DNA of 64,000 nt from Paraflavitalea sp. CAU 1676. GTDB taxonomy: Bacteria; Bacteroidota; Bacteroidia; Chitinophagales; Chitinophagaceae. The stretch covers positions 620,001-684,000 of the forward strand of contig NZ_JARHUJ010000005.1 of assembly GCF_029223285.1 (NCBI RefSeq), written 5' to 3'. A program made the translations under genes and the position numbers. Position 1 is the stretch's first letter, and each line of letters opens with the position of its first letter. The notes under the pieces were generated by a model. That model ran no database searches. It saw only the letters and a list, made by a program, of their open reading frames with translations, and was not told the origin of the DNA. Positions 9,414 to 19,243 of this stretch are shown here, piece after piece.

Positions 9414-10999
9414 TGCTTATTTTTTATTACTGCTTTATTTATTTGTGTGGAATTTGATTCAGGGGCGATTGAATTCGATGTAAGTACTACTCCATCTCTT
9501 GCTTCCAGGACGACAATGGATTTCGGCGGAAGGAGGACCTGAACCGTCTTTTCCTGTTTTAAAAATCCATTGAAAGGTTTAATAACCACCTTATCCGGAT
9601 CGCCAAATGTATTATGATCGGTAACTTTTGGGGAGGTTATTATCTGTCCGGATATTGTTCGGCCTGATATGGGTATTGAGACATCTAATGATTTCTCCAC
9701 ATCCATATTTACAAGGGAAACATGGATATGACCAATACTATCCCGGGAGGCAGAAACACTGAGACATGCAATCGTATCCTTTTCATGGACGTAGGATGGG
9801 GAAGTATATTTAACTAGTATATGTCGGCTGTCCTGATGGACTTTATATAAGTCAAATACGTGATAAGTTGGAGTCAATAGCATGCTATCACCGCTTGTCA
9901 GGACTATTGAATGAATAACATTCGCTACCTGAGCAAGGTTGGCACCACGGACACGGTCAGCGTGATTGTTAAAAATATTCAATGTAAGGGCAGCAAGAAG
10001 AGCGTCGCGGAGGGAATTCTGCTGATAGAGTAATCCCTGATCCGGTTCCTGCTTCACCCAAATTCCCCATTCATCGACCACTAAAGCGATGTTTTTCAGG
10101 GGGTCGTACTGATCCATAATTGCGCTGTGTTTGGTCACTATTTCATCCATACGCCAGGCCTGGCGCATTGCTGTAGTGTATTCAGACTTTGGAAAATTAG
10201 TAGATCCACCCGTAGGTGGCCAGTTTCCTGTAAGCCAAGTATAGTAATGCAAAGACAGCCCCCACATCAGGTGAATCGGGATGTTTTTCATGACTACCTC
10301 TGTCCACCGATAATCGTCAGCATTTGCGCCGGAAACTATTTTTTTAAGACGAGGGACACCCGGATAGCTTTTACAAAAATTAGCATATTGCTTATACAGA
10401 TTCGAATAGTGTTCGGGGGTCATATCCCCGCCGCAGCCCCAGCTTTCATTCCCTACGCCCCACCAGCTTACGCCATATTGATTTGGATGACCATTACGGC
10501 TGCGTAAATTTGTTAGCGTACTTATGCCCCCATAATTCATGTACTCGATCCAGTCTGCCATTTCCTGGGGTGTACCACTGCCCATATTTCCGGCCAGATA
10601 TGGTTCAGCACCTATTTGTTCGCACAGATCCAAGAACTCATGGGTTCCGAAACTATTATCCTCCACTACCATTCCCCATGTTGTATTTACTGTTTTCGGG
10701 CGCTTATCTTGAGGCCCAATGCCGTTACGCCAATGATATTCGTCAGCGAAACAGCCTCCCGGCCATCGGAGATTAGGTATTCTAATTTTTCTTAGAGCCG
10801 CAATCATATCTTTCCGGGGTGTTCCATTCCTCAACAGTCCATCGTATACACACCTACCCAGGTGTTCGGCAAAGTGTCCGTAGATATGCTTACTTATGAC
10901 CACTTTACTTGTGTCCATCATATTTATGACGATGGGATGTTGTGCACGTCCAGCTATCGAAGACATGAATAAAGAAAAAAAGAACAACAGATTTTTCAT
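9410..10999 (-). CDS. GH51-type alpha-L-arabinofuranosidase, exported
   Basis: This 529-residue protein has a signal peptide (residues 1-19, cleavage after GRA). It carries the family 51 hallmarks: GHFAEHLGRCVYDG near the N-terminus, GVGNESWG with acid/base Glu185, and LVVDEWG with nucleophile Glu310. A C-terminal beta domain follows from about residue 370. GH51 enzymes release terminal alpha-L-arabinofuranosyl residues from arabinan, arabinoxylan or arabinogalactan. It lies downstream of SusD (141 bp) and overlaps the TlpA gene by 4 bp. It is therefore the catalytic member of the putative polysaccharide utilisation locus and hints at an arabinose-containing substrate. Only one glycosidase is present, so the locus would be minimal. 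Confidence 0.93.
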   Translation of the reverse strand: MKNLLFFFSLFMSSIAGRAQHPIVINMMDTSKVVISKHIYGHFAEHLGRCVYDGLLRNGTPRKDMIAALRKIRIPNLRWPGGCFADEYHWRNGIGPQDKRPKTVNTTWGMVVEDNSFGTHEFLDLCEQIGAEPYLAGNMGSGTPQEMADWIEYMNYGGISTLTNLRSRNGHPNQYGVSWWGVGNESWGCGGDMTPEHYSNLYKQYANFCKSYPGVPRLKKIVSGANADDYRWTEVVMKNIPIHLMWGLSLHYYTWLTGNWPPTGGSTNFPKSEYTTAMRQAWRMDEIVTKHSAIMDQYDPLKNIALVVDEWGIWVKQEPDQGLLYQQNSLRDALLAALTLNIFNNHADRVRGANLAQVANVIHSIVLTSGDSMLLTPTYHVFDLYKVHQDSRHILVKYTSPSYVHEKDTIACLSVSASRDSIGHIHVSLVNMDVEKSLDVSIPISGRTISGQIITSPKVTDHNTFGDPDKVVIKPFNGFLKQEKTVQVLLPPKSIVVLEARDGVVLTSNSIAPESNSTQINKAVIKNKQ

Positions 11000-11140
11000 T
11001 GTATTCAGCGATAAATAGTTTGAGCAATAATAGTCGCAACGGACGATTACGCTGTCATGATTGGATTATTGGCAATATGCGGAGGTATAATTCACTAGAA
11101 TCTTGCAACCCTATAAGCAGATGGACTGAGACTTTCCGGA

Positions 11141-12559
11141 TTAATACTCCTTGTTCTGAGGCAGCAAATTGCGATTTGCGTCGATTTCTCGCTGTGGAAC
11201 TGGGAATACTCGTTTATATGGTTGCCATTGTCCACCCTTCATTGCTGAAATTTCGCTCATGTGAGCGTCGAATTTGGAGTATCTTTTGAGTGCAAGCCAT
11301 CCATTCATCCATTCACCAAATGTTTCCCATTTAACTTCCTGATAAATGGAATCAACTAGAGTTTCTTGTGTTACTGCGGCGGTATTTGGTAATCCACTTC
11401 TATTTCTAATTTTGTTTAAATCAATCTTAGCGTCTTCCAACTTATTGTTTTTTGCTAGCGCCTCCGCTCTGATTAGATATTGCTCACTAATCCTAAGAAG
11501 TGTTAAGTATTCTGTGCTGGGGTCCGTTACTGACGCATTTTTATATTTGTATGGAAAATAATACCGATTATCATCTACATCAAGAGATCCAACCCAGCTT
11601 TGAACTCTTTGATCCTCTGGTGAAAACGTTTTGACAAAAGAGGTGTCAAGTGATACATCTGTTGGAGTTGTGGTTAAAACGAAATTTATAGCATCTGTGG
11701 TGTTATTTGGCTCAATTGTTATTTGAAAAATAGCTTCATTGCTATTCTTAAGAAAGAATGTAGTCAATTCTGATGTTGTTGAAAACAAACCTGAATTAAT
11801 TACTTGCGTTGAATATTCAACTGCTTTTTCATAGTTACCGATCTGAAGGTACACTTTCGATAACAATGATTTCACTACTATCTTATTAACTCTGCCTTTT
11901 TCATTGGTAGTAGTTAGGCCATCTTTGCCAACATAAGATTCATTTACGAGCTTTTCAGATTCTAATAAATCTTGAATAATATTAGAAATGACTGAGGAGG
12001 AATCGCTCCTATTTAATTTCGCATTTACAGTATAATCAGTGGAAATTTGAAGTGGAATTTCTCCATAAAGAGAGAATAGCCAAAAATGGCAAAGGCCGCG
12101 AAAGAATAGCGATTCGCCAATGATTTGATTCTTTAGGTTGGCATTTAAGCTTTCGCTGTTTTTGATCCCGTTAATTAGACTATTGGCGTGATAACTCATT
12201 TGATAAAGCGAATTCCACATAGAATAAGCATACGGATTGTCAGGTTGAAGATCATTTCTGTATAAATCTATGTCATTTGTAGATTGGTTGTAAAGAAGTA
12301 GTTCGTCACTGTAGAGTCCAAGTATTCTTGTGAGGTCGTATGAAATGTTCAGGTCTGACACTTTTTGATAAAGCCCTAGCGCCGCCGAATTTGCAGTGCT
12401 ATTACTTGCAAACATTGATTCCGTCACAAGTTCATTGTTAGGAGGAGGCACGTTAACTAGTTTCTCACAAGATATCAATGATATGCTTAATAAGGTAAGT
12501 GTAAGGCATGTATGTTTGTGCTTCGAAAGTAGCTTTCGAAGCGTAATATCTATTCTCAT
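11141..12559 (-). CDS. SusD/RagB-family outer-membrane nutrient-binding lipoprotein
   Basis: This 472-residue protein has a lipoprotein signal (LSISLISC, Cys near residue 31). It has the SusD layout: an N-terminal segment with NNELVTESMFASNSTAN, TPR-like helices (GESLFFRGLCHFWLFSLYGEIPL is partly visible at about residues 148-170), and a C-terminal half ending with the usual GLPNTA ... FGEWMNGWLALKRY ... FPVPQREIDANRNLLPQN signature. SusD caps the SusC barrel and captures the ligand at the cell surface. It lies 49 bp after SusC on the same strand. Length and motifs are normal. Confidence 0.96.
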   Translation of the reverse strand: MRIDITLRKLLSKHKHTCLTLTLLSISLISCEKLVNVPPPNNELVTESMFASNSTANSAALGLYQKVSDLNISYDLTRILGLYSDELLLYNQSTNDIDLYRNDLQPDNPYAYSMWNSLYQMSYHANSLINGIKNSESLNANLKNQIIGESLFFRGLCHFWLFSLYGEIPLQISTDYTVNAKLNRSDSSSVISNIIQDLLESEKLVNESYVGKDGLTTTNEKGRVNKIVVKSLLSKVYLQIGNYEKAVEYSTQVINSGLFSTTSELTTFFLKNSNEAIFQITIEPNNTTDAINFVLTTTPTDVSLDTSFVKTFSPEDQRVQSWVGSLDVDDNRYYFPYKYKNASVTDPSTEYLTLLRISEQYLIRAEALAKNNKLEDAKIDLNKIRNRSGLPNTAAVTQETLVDSIYQEVKWETFGEWMNGWLALKRYSKFDAHMSEISAMKGGQWQPYKRVFPVPQREIDANRNLLPQNKEY

Positions 12560-12608
12560 TTGAAATTGTATTAAGTTTTAGCATTCTTGTTTTGTCTTAT
12601 ACTTAAGG

Positions 12609-15600
12609 TCAAAAACCTGCTTTCAAAGCGAAGACATAGGTCTTCAATGGCGGAAATAATCCTTGATTTTCTGGATCAAGGCCATTATACCCTGTTATTG
12701 TAAATAGGTTTTGTGCTTGGAATTGGATTGTTAATTGAGACAGAGTTCTGGGGCGTTGAGTAGGTTTTATTATATCATATGAAAGGACCAAAGTTTTAAG
12801 CCTTATAAATGAGGCATTTTCATATCCGGCGTTACTTAAAATGTATCTGTTATATGCAGCACCGCTTGTTGTGAACTTTTGAATTGTTGTTGAATCCCCT
12901 TCTTTTCGCCATCTCTCCATAACAACTGACGGTTGATTAAACATTGAACCAGGTACAGCAAAATTAGTATTGAATTTAATTCCTTTAGGCTGATGGACGA
13001 ACTGAAACGTAAACAGCAAAGAGAATCTTTTATAATTCAATGTGTTCGAGATTCCGCCATATAAGTCTCTACTAGGATCCACTAAGTATAGCCTGTCCAA
13101 AGAAGAAATTCGACCATCGTTATTGAGGTCTTTAAATTGATAAAGGCCAGTGGATCGATTTACTCCATTAAATTCATATCGTTTTAGTATTGATAATGGT
13201 TCCCCAACAACATATTCTGAAGCGTACGGCGAGTTTGGTAGATCATCATATTTTGTCAATTCATTCTTTAGAAATGTGATGTTTCCTGTCAACTTCCACG
13301 AAAGAGCTTTATTTTTTAGTATCTCGATTGTTGTTTCAATTTCTAAGCCTCTATTTACTATTTCAGCAGGTATATTACTTATAACAGAAGTGAAACCTGT
13401 TGTGATCGGCAGTTTGTAACTTAGAAGTTGATTTGATGATTTATTGTAGAAGTAACTAAAGCTGAGCATTAGTTTATCATTTAATAATCCTAGCTCTAGT
13501 CCACCTTCTGTCTTTTGTACTTTTTCCCAACTAAATACAGGGTTCACAAGCCTGGAAGGACTCATAGCAACCATTCCATAATAGGTATTAGCATTGTTTA
13601 TATTAGTGCTATACGTTTCCAAATATTGGTAGTCGCCAATTTGATCATTACCTGTTGTTCCGTAACTTCCTCGAAGTTTTCCATAACTTAACACCGGAAA
13701 CGCATTTTTTAGAAATTCTTCATTGGTAAATACCCAACCTGCACCTAATGAGTAAAAGTTTGAATACCTTCGGTTGGGCCCAAATCTGCTGCTCCCATCT
13801 CTTCTAGCGGTTAGATTGACTAAGTATTTGCTTGAGTGATTGAAATTTAGTCGAGCGAATGTAGCGGCGTATTTATATTTGCTTTCTCTAACTCCTAGAA
13901 CCGTTACTTTGCTTGCAGAGGTTACATTTTCAATAAGTTCATCGGAAGTAAAGCCTATACCTTGAACTGCCCTATAGCTATGTTCCTGTTGTGCGTATGA
14001 TGCACCTACTAATGCCTGAATATTTATCTGGTTAATTTTGGCTTTGTATTCAAGTATCGGTTCTGTTGAAAAATTGGATATTGTTGAAAATCCTTCGGAG
14101 TTTTCCGATTCTGCAAAAATATTATCAGGTTCATAGGCTTGTTTGTAAACAATATTATTCTGATGAAGATTGTTTGTATTATACCCCAGGTTAACTTTAA
14201 TGTTTAAGTTTTTGATTATTCTATAACCTAGTTCTAAATTTGCGTTCAAAAAAGAGTTATCTCCTTTGCCGATTCTATATAGATAACTTAAGGGATTTGT
14301 CCAGGTACCATTTTCCCAATTTAACGATCCATCTCCATTGTAGAGATTGGGAGCGTTAGGGGGTAGAGAAATTGCAACCGCCGTTAAATCATTGGATGGC
14401 AAAGTGTTCTTGTTTATCGAATAAAGAAGGGAAAAATTCATACTTAAACGCTTATCCCGATTTAAATGATTTAGGTTCAGGTGTAGCGATTTTCTTTCAT
14501 CAGAAAAAGTTCCAATGAAGGGAGTTTCTTCCTTATGATAATTAATTCCTAACAGATAATTTATATTTCCAGAATTGCCGCTTATGGAAGCTTGTACGTC
14601 GTAATATTTTGCGGAACTTCCTAACAACTCTTTTTGCCAATCTGTATATTTCAATGAGTCCCAGGTTCCATTGATATCATAAGCATTAGAAGGGATATTT
14701 GTAATGCGATCATTTTGATATGCTTCTTTTCTCATTTGGAGATAATCTTTTGTGAAAAGAAGGTCATATCTGTTTGATGGTTGACTTATCCCGAAAGACA
14801 TGGCAAAGTCTGTTCGCAATTCTGAAGGACCAGCTTTTGCCTTTTTGGTTGTAATCAGAATAACTCCATTTGCACCCCTGCTACCATAAATAGCCGTTGC
14901 ATCTGCATCTTTTAATATTTCGATACTCTCAATATCAGCGCTACTAAGGCCGTAGAATTGGGTGCCCGGAACGCCTACACTACTAACCAAAAATTGATTG
15001 TCTAAGGTGGAGTTACCTTTACTAACTCCATTATACTGTGGGACGCCATCTATTACATAAAGTGGGTTCAATCCACTAAGTAAACTATTTCGTCCTCTTA
15101 TCCTTAGTGTTGGAGCTTTTCCTGGCACTCCAGAAATTTGAGTAACCTCAAGTCCTGGGACTCGACCTTGTAATCCAATAAGCGGATTACCGATTGGTTG
15201 TCTTCTAAGTTCATCACCTGAAACTTTGGAAACATTACCTACACTTGTTAATTTCTTTTCCTTGTAATATCCTTTTGAAACCACTTCTTCGAGAGGACTA
15301 ACTTGCGTTTTTGCGAATACAGTAAGTTTTTCTCTACCATTAACGCTCGTTTCCATGGTCTCAATATTAACCCCACTTATAACTAGTATCGCGTTATCAT
15401 TTGTCTTAATTGAGAATACACCATTTTCGTTAGTTGTTGTTCCCTCGTTTGTGCCCTTTATTCTAATGCTGGCAGAGGGGACTGGTTCACCCTCATCATT
15501 TAATACTTTCCCGGTCACACTTATTGTTTTTCCATCTTTTGCCGGGTCTGGATCCTGGGTAGGTCGTTTTTTAATGACAATCACTTTGTCGGTGATTGTA

Positions 15601-15968
15601 TAAGTATAAGGTTGATTCTCAAAAAGTTTTTGCAACGCTTCTTCCATGGTGACGTTTGTCAAATTCAATGTAACAGGGGTACTCCCTTTGAGTTCTGGAT
15701 CAACCACGACAAACTGCATTTTTACCTGCTTTCGTAGCATTTTCAACACTTCCGATACAGGTTGATTGGATACTTTCAGGGTTATAGTACCTTGCCCTAA
15801 TCCGATGGCGCTGGCTTGGAGGCAACAAATGGTAATTATGAGTGAAAGTAGCTTCATAATCTTTTTTACTTGTTTCCCTGGAAATAGGTTTTTACGACTA
15901 ATTGGATGACTGATTTTTGGCCGGCCAGCTTGATAAAAGCCTTCCGAGTCAATAGTCTGGAAATTCAT
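12609..15968 (-). CDS. SusC/RagA-family TonB-linked outer-membrane receptor with STN domain
   Basis: The frame gives 1119 residues. A second possible start is the Met at residue 38, just before a signal peptide (MKLLSLIITICCLQ); N-terminal extensions of this sort are common in the family, so the start is uncertain. Domains in order: STN (about 60-130), carboxypeptidase-like regulatory domain (about 150-220), plug with GNPLIGLQGRVPGLEV and IEILKDADATAIYGSRGANGVI (about 255-375), and a beta-barrel to the end (FALKAGF). The STN domain shows that it can signal through FecR, matching the FecR/sigma pair upstream. With SusD it imports an oligosaccharide or peptide. Its 5' region holds a notable palindrome and hairpin (16026-16073). 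Confidence 0.96.
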   Translation of the reverse strand: MNFQTIDSEGFYQAGRPKISHPISRKNLFPGKQVKKIMKLLSLIITICCLQASAIGLGQGTITLKVSNQPVSEVLKMLRKQVKMQFVVVDPELKGSTPVTLNLTNVTMEEALQKLFENQPYTYTITDKVIVIKKRPTQDPDPAKDGKTISVTGKVLNDEGEPVPSASIRIKGTNEGTTTNENGVFSIKTNDNAILVISGVNIETMETSVNGREKLTVFAKTQVSPLEEVVSKGYYKEKKLTSVGNVSKVSGDELRRQPIGNPLIGLQGRVPGLEVTQISGVPGKAPTLRIRGRNSLLSGLNPLYVIDGVPQYNGVSKGNSTLDNQFLVSSVGVPGTQFYGLSSADIESIEILKDADATAIYGSRGANGVILITTKKAKAGPSELRTDFAMSFGISQPSNRYDLLFTKDYLQMRKEAYQNDRITNIPSNAYDINGTWDSLKYTDWQKELLGSSAKYYDVQASISGNSGNINYLLGINYHKEETPFIGTFSDERKSLHLNLNHLNRDKRLSMNFSLLYSINKNTLPSNDLTAVAISLPPNAPNLYNGDGSLNWENGTWTNPLSYLYRIGKGDNSFLNANLELGYRIIKNLNIKVNLGYNTNNLHQNNIVYKQAYEPDNIFAESENSEGFSTISNFSTEPILEYKAKINQINIQALVGASYAQQEHSYRAVQGIGFTSDELIENVTSASKVTVLGVRESKYKYAATFARLNFNHSSKYLVNLTARRDGSSRFGPNRRYSNFYSLGAGWVFTNEEFLKNAFPVLSYGKLRGSYGTTGNDQIGDYQYLETYSTNINNANTYYGMVAMSPSRLVNPVFSWEKVQKTEGGLELGLLNDKLMLSFSYFYNKSSNQLLSYKLPITTGFTSVISNIPAEIVNRGLEIETTIEILKNKALSWKLTGNITFLKNELTKYDDLPNSPYASEYVVGEPLSILKRYEFNGVNRSTGLYQFKDLNNDGRISSLDRLYLVDPSRDLYGGISNTLNYKRFSLLFTFQFVHQPKGIKFNTNFAVPGSMFNQPSVVMERWRKEGDSTTIQKFTTSGAAYNRYILSNAGYENASFIRLKTLVLSYDIIKPTQRPRTLSQLTIQFQAQNLFTITGYNGLDPENQGLFPPLKTYVFALKAGF

Positions 15969-16443
15969 AAATTTGTTAAGTTTTGGGTGAACATTGCTCG
16001 AAATACGCGACGGTCCCCAAAATAGATTCCGTTAACGGAATACCAGCCGGGAGTGGTGATGACACTTCCGGCTTTCTATTTTTGGTGGAAACTACTCGAG
16101 ATTGCAGCTCCAGACCTCGATTAAATTAATCAACTTTTAGGAAAGGCTTAATAGGTTGTGCTACGCTTTGAAAATCGTAGTGAACCTACGTGATGCGTGG
16201 GATAAAGTCTAATGAGCAATGTCGGGAACGATGATATTGGAGCTTTCAGGTGATGGCGATTTGATTGGGGTTGCGGGTTAATTTTGATCATTTATTGGTT
16301 TATTTTATGTGCAAATGGAATTTTTGTGGTCTTTCAAAATGGGAGAAGAAAGCCCCGGAGAAAATAGTATTACCCTCCGAAACGGGTTGACGGAGTTCCG
16401 AGGCTCTCTGAATTTCCCAGTGTTTTTCATGACTCTGTATTAG
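15969..16443. other. Intergenic leader upstream of SusC, 475 bp
   Basis: This non-coding stretch lies between the DsbD-like gene and SusC, both on the minus strand. It contains a perfect 16-bp palindrome and a second hairpin close to SusC, and further short CTACG/CGTAG repeats around 16157-16200. It may contain the SusC promoter and 5' leader. No coding frame is apparent. Confidence 0.55.
16026..16073 (-). promoter_or_regulatory. Tandem inverted repeats in SusC 5' region
   Basis: The sequence at 16026-16041 is a perfect 16-bp palindrome (ATTCCGTTAACGGAAT). Three bases on, an 11-bp stem (16045-16055 with 16063-16073, one G-U type mismatch) encloses a 7-nt loop. They lie 58-105 bp upstream of the SusC start. 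This suits a regulator-binding site or a structured leader; which of these cannot be told from sequence. Confidence 0.5.
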
Positions 16444-16908
16444 CTATTGAAAGGCCAGCTCAAAAGTTTTCTCATCCGGTGGTAAGCAAAATGTATTTGT
16501 ACAGGCTTGAAAAGAAATAGTACCTCTTAAATTCGTTTTAACGTTGCCTTTAACCTTTACTTCCTGAACAAATTCCACTTTATTTGCATAGTAGGCAATG
16601 TCAACGTTCATTACCGGTTCATTCTTAATTATCTTTTTACCAATTTCATTTGGTTTGCCCTCAATTAATATCAATGGATTCTTTAGAAAAGAAAATGTCG
16701 TTGGTGTAGCAGGTGCGTCTTTTGATAAATTCTGCGAATAAATGTGCCAGGACTTAGAAATATTTGCGACGAACTTTACTTCATAGGTTTTGTCGGACTT
16801 TTTCGTTACTTCCCAATTCCAGATCACAGGTTCTTCAAGATGATCCTGGGCTGAAGATTGTAAGATAAATGCGAAGCAGATTTGTATTATTAACAGGAAT
16901 CGTTTCAT
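16444..16908 (-). CDS. DsbD N-terminal-type periplasmic thiol domain protein
   Basis: This 154-residue protein has a signal peptide (residues 1-20, SSA cleavage) followed by an immunoglobulin-like domain of the DsbD alpha type (WHIYSQNLSKDAPATPT). Near the C-terminus is the redox pair ACTNTFCLPP, Cys136 and Cys141. It corresponds to the ACxxxFCxPP loop of DsbD, which passes electrons to periplasmic partners. The transmembrane and thioredoxin parts of full DsbD are absent, so it works as a separate module or needs a partner encoded elsewhere. It sits 10 bp from the FecR gene, between FecR and SusC. This is an unusual place and supports a link between this receptor locus and disulfide chemistry. 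Confidence 0.85.
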   Translation of the reverse strand: MKRFLLIIQICFAFILQSSAQDHLEEPVIWNWEVTKKSDKTYEVKFVANISKSWHIYSQNLSKDAPATPTTFSFLKNPLILIEGKPNEIGKKIIKNEPVMNVDIAYYANKVEFVQEVKVKGNVKTNLRGTISFQACTNTFCLPPDEKTFELAFQ

Positions 16909-16918
16909 TTTATATAGT

Positions 16919-18133
16919 TTATGGGTAGACTAATATTTGGTTTCCCTGAATTTTTAATTTGTCGCTAGCGATGCCAAATAGTTTTAGAACTGTGGGAGCG
17001 GGTTGATCGCGTTTGATATAGGCTGAAACCTTTGTTTTGGGAATCCCATTAGGGTAGATAACTTCAATAGGATACCACCTGCTGAGTTCTTTCATTACTG
17101 TCGTAATCGGTGTATTTTCAAAGGAGAAATAACCCTCTTTCCAACTAATTACTCCGTCTAAGTCGGCACCTTTGACTACTGAAAGCTGACCGTGATTCTG
17201 AATTTCATCATATTTGGCCTGTTGACCTGGTTGGAGTACTAAAGAGGTTTTAGACTCCTTTTGATCAGGATTTTGAATTGATACTTTTACACTTCCTTCC
17301 AGCAGAGTGGTTTTAATCTCTCCTTCATCGTAATATCCATTGATGTTGAAATGTGTTCCGAGAACTTGAACCTGAACTTTGTCATCAATGTTAACGTAGA
17401 AAGGTCGCTTTGAATCTTTGGCGACCTGAAAATATGCTTCCCCGGTTAAATGTACCCTTCGTTCGGAGCCGGTAAACGCAGTAGGGTAACGGAGTTTTGA
17501 GGCAGCATTTATCCAGACAAGAGTACCATCTTCCAATTTAATTTGATAATATCCTCCAACAGGAGTTTCAAGTATATTAGTATCCGAGTTTAATGTGCCT
17601 TGTAATCGTGAGTATTGTAGCGATCCTTCCGACGATTTACTAATTGCACTGTTTCCCTGACGTGCAATAATTCCAGTAATTGCGCTGTCTAAATCGATGA
17701 TAGAATTGTCAGCCAGCCTAAGTATGGCTTTTGCGCGGCCTGGTGAAGGAGTGGGAAGTCCAGGTTCAGCAGTCACAATGCTTTTATCGGCGCTTTCATT
17801 TTGTAAATTAATATAGACTGCCGTTGTTATGATGATTATAACTGCAGCAGCGGCTGCGACATAGTAAAAAAGTCTGTTCGATTTTTGTCTTCTTATGTGG
17901 ACGACCTTGGAATTTGAAATTGGAGATGGTGTGGCGGCTTGTATTGCCTTTGCTCTTGCTGAAAGTTGCAAAAGTGATTCAATGCCTTCGTTGGTAGTTA
18001 ACTCTCTGAATAATTCTGCATTCTGAGGTGAATGTTGAATGAATTTTTCGAGTTCTTCCTGTTCAATAGCAGATAATTCTCCTTTAGTGAACTTAATAAT
18101 AAGCTCACTGATTTGGTTCGCCTTGTTAAACAT
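16919..18133 (-). CDS. FecR-family anti-sigma factor
   Basis: This 404-residue protein has a cytoplasmic N-terminal sigma-binding region (residues 1-80) and one membrane helix (about 88-110, FYYVAAAAAVIIIITTAVYI). Its FecR domain includes YYQIKLEDGTLVWINA and LTGEAYFQVAKD (about 195-290). The C-terminal segment TTVMKELSRWYPIEVIY (about 340-404) resembles the STN-interacting part. It relays receptor occupancy to the sigma factor encoded 113 bp upstream. The SusC downstream has the STN domain needed to contact it, so the three form a complete surface-signalling system controlling this operon. Confidence 0.95.
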   Translation of the reverse strand: MFNKANQISELIIKFTKGELSAIEQEELEKFIQHSPQNAELFRELTTNEGIESLLQLSARAKAIQAATPSPISNSKVVHIRRQKSNRLFYYVAAAAAVIIIITTAVYINLQNESADKSIVTAEPGLPTPSPGRAKAILRLADNSIIDLDSAITGIIARQGNSAISKSSEGSLQYSRLQGTLNSDTNILETPVGGYYQIKLEDGTLVWINAASKLRYPTAFTGSERRVHLTGEAYFQVAKDSKRPFYVNIDDKVQVQVLGTHFNINGYYDEGEIKTTLLEGSVKVSIQNPDQKESKTSLVLQPGQQAKYDEIQNHGQLSVVKGADLDGVISWKEGYFSFENTPITTVMKELSRWYPIEVIYPNGIPKTKVSAYIKRDQPAPTVLKLFGIASDKLKIQGNQILVYP

Positions 18134-18246
18134 TGCAGTCCCTTATCTTTAAATAAACAATATTGAGGTGTGTCTATACACTGGCCTCTCCCTGCATAAA
18201 ACAAGTAGTAATGCGAAAGGTAAATTTCAATATTATATATTTGTTA

Positions 18247-18873
18247 TTATAATATGAAATTATCATTAACTAGATTGAGAATCAATTGATTGCTGGTAAA
18301 ACTTAATATAGCAATTAATTTTAAAAAAGTGCGAAGTTGAGCAAGGGCTTGAGATTTTACAACCTTCGCATGTTGGTAGGTGATGTTTAGTTCTTTAGCA
18401 ATTTCATCGAGGGAGTATTCTTTAAAGAAGAAGAGTTTGATCACTAGCTTTCTCTGTTCTGGAAGTTTTTCCACCTCATCGTTTAACTGGCGTAAAAATT
18501 CATTCCGAATAATGCCATTAATTATACAATCATCAATTTCTTCGGAAAGCTGAACTGGATCATCGACCGCAATTTCCTTTTTGTTCTTAAATCCACTGCC
18601 GTATTTTAGAAAATTGTACGCTTTGTTTCTACAAGTCACATACATGTAAGCATTAATATCCGCCATTGTCATAAAGCGAGTTTTCAACGCCCAACAGGTA
18701 GCAAAAGTTTCGGATACAATGTCCTTGGCTATTTCTTCTTCATTAACAAGCCTGAACGTAAAAATGAAAAATGCCTGGAAATTGCTTTCATAATATTCAT
18801 TGAAAGCAGCTTCCGATCCAGCTCTAATAAGCAGAAGTGAATATTCCTCAGCGTGTTTGTTTTGGTCGGGCAT
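18247..18873 (-). CDS. ECF-type RNA polymerase sigma-70 factor
   Basis: This 208-residue sigma factor of the Bacteroidota FecI-like type has region 2 at about residues 25-90 (AFFIFTFRLVNEEEIAKDIV, then AYMYVTCRNKAYNFLK). Region 4 spans about 130-185, with a helix-turn-helix (EYSLDEIAKELNITYQHAKV). It is the first gene of the leftward operon and precedes FecR. It probably directs transcription of the DsbD-domain, SusC, SusD, GH51 and TlpA genes when ligand is present. The hydrophobic C-terminal tail resembles that of the sigma factor at 749-1333. Confidence 0.95.
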   Translation of the reverse strand: MPDQNKHAEEYSLLLIRAGSEAAFNEYYESNFQAFFIFTFRLVNEEEIAKDIVSETFATCWALKTRFMTMADINAYMYVTCRNKAYNFLKYGSGFKNKKEIAVDDPVQLSEEIDDCIINGIIRNEFLRQLNDEVEKLPEQRKLVIKLFFFKEYSLDEIAKELNITYQHAKVVKSQALAQLRTFLKLIAILSFTSNQLILNLVNDNFIL

Positions 18874-19210
18874 TAAAGAAGCTTTCCAGGTTACCTAAGA
18901 CTTTTCAAAGGTACAAAGATTTAATCAACACATATTTCGATTTTGATATGTGTTATCACGTCATTACTAACGGCAATCTTATAGCTTATAACATGGTTTA
19001 TTCGCTTGGGAACTGGAATCTGAAGGCGGTTAACAGATAAGATTTGATATAGGAAAATTATGAAAAGATCGTTATACCTAGTTTTTAGGTCCAATATTTT
19101 TTTCTTTTTATGTTGTTTGTTCGGGTACCTTAGGTATATACCCTCTAAAATCACGGTTGATTTCTATTTAAGACCAATTTGTCGTCATTTGATTTCAAGT
19201 CACGTCTTAA
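18874..19210. other. Intergenic region upstream of ECF sigma gene, 337 bp
   Basis: This AT-rich stretch lies between the sigma gene and the terminator of the small basic gene. It should hold the sigma-operon promoter. Short open frames on both strands have no codon bias or family resemblance, and I regard them as chance. Confidence 0.45.
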
Positions 19211-19235
19211 AACAAAAAGCCACTTAAAAGTGGCT
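19211..19235 (-). terminator. Rho-independent terminator for the small basic gene
   Basis: A 7-bp stem (19218-19224 with 19229-19235) is followed on the minus strand by a T-run (TTTTTG, then TTTT). It lies 9 bp past the stop of the 42-residue gene at 19244. Confidence 0.75.
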
Positions 19236-19243
19236 ATTCGTTT

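Noticed and set aside
16743-16754. Partial match to the tRNA-Leu 3' region (gtgccaggact) as a left attachment site
   Set aside because: It lies inside the DsbD-domain coding sequence and the match stops after about 10 bases; this is expected by chance.
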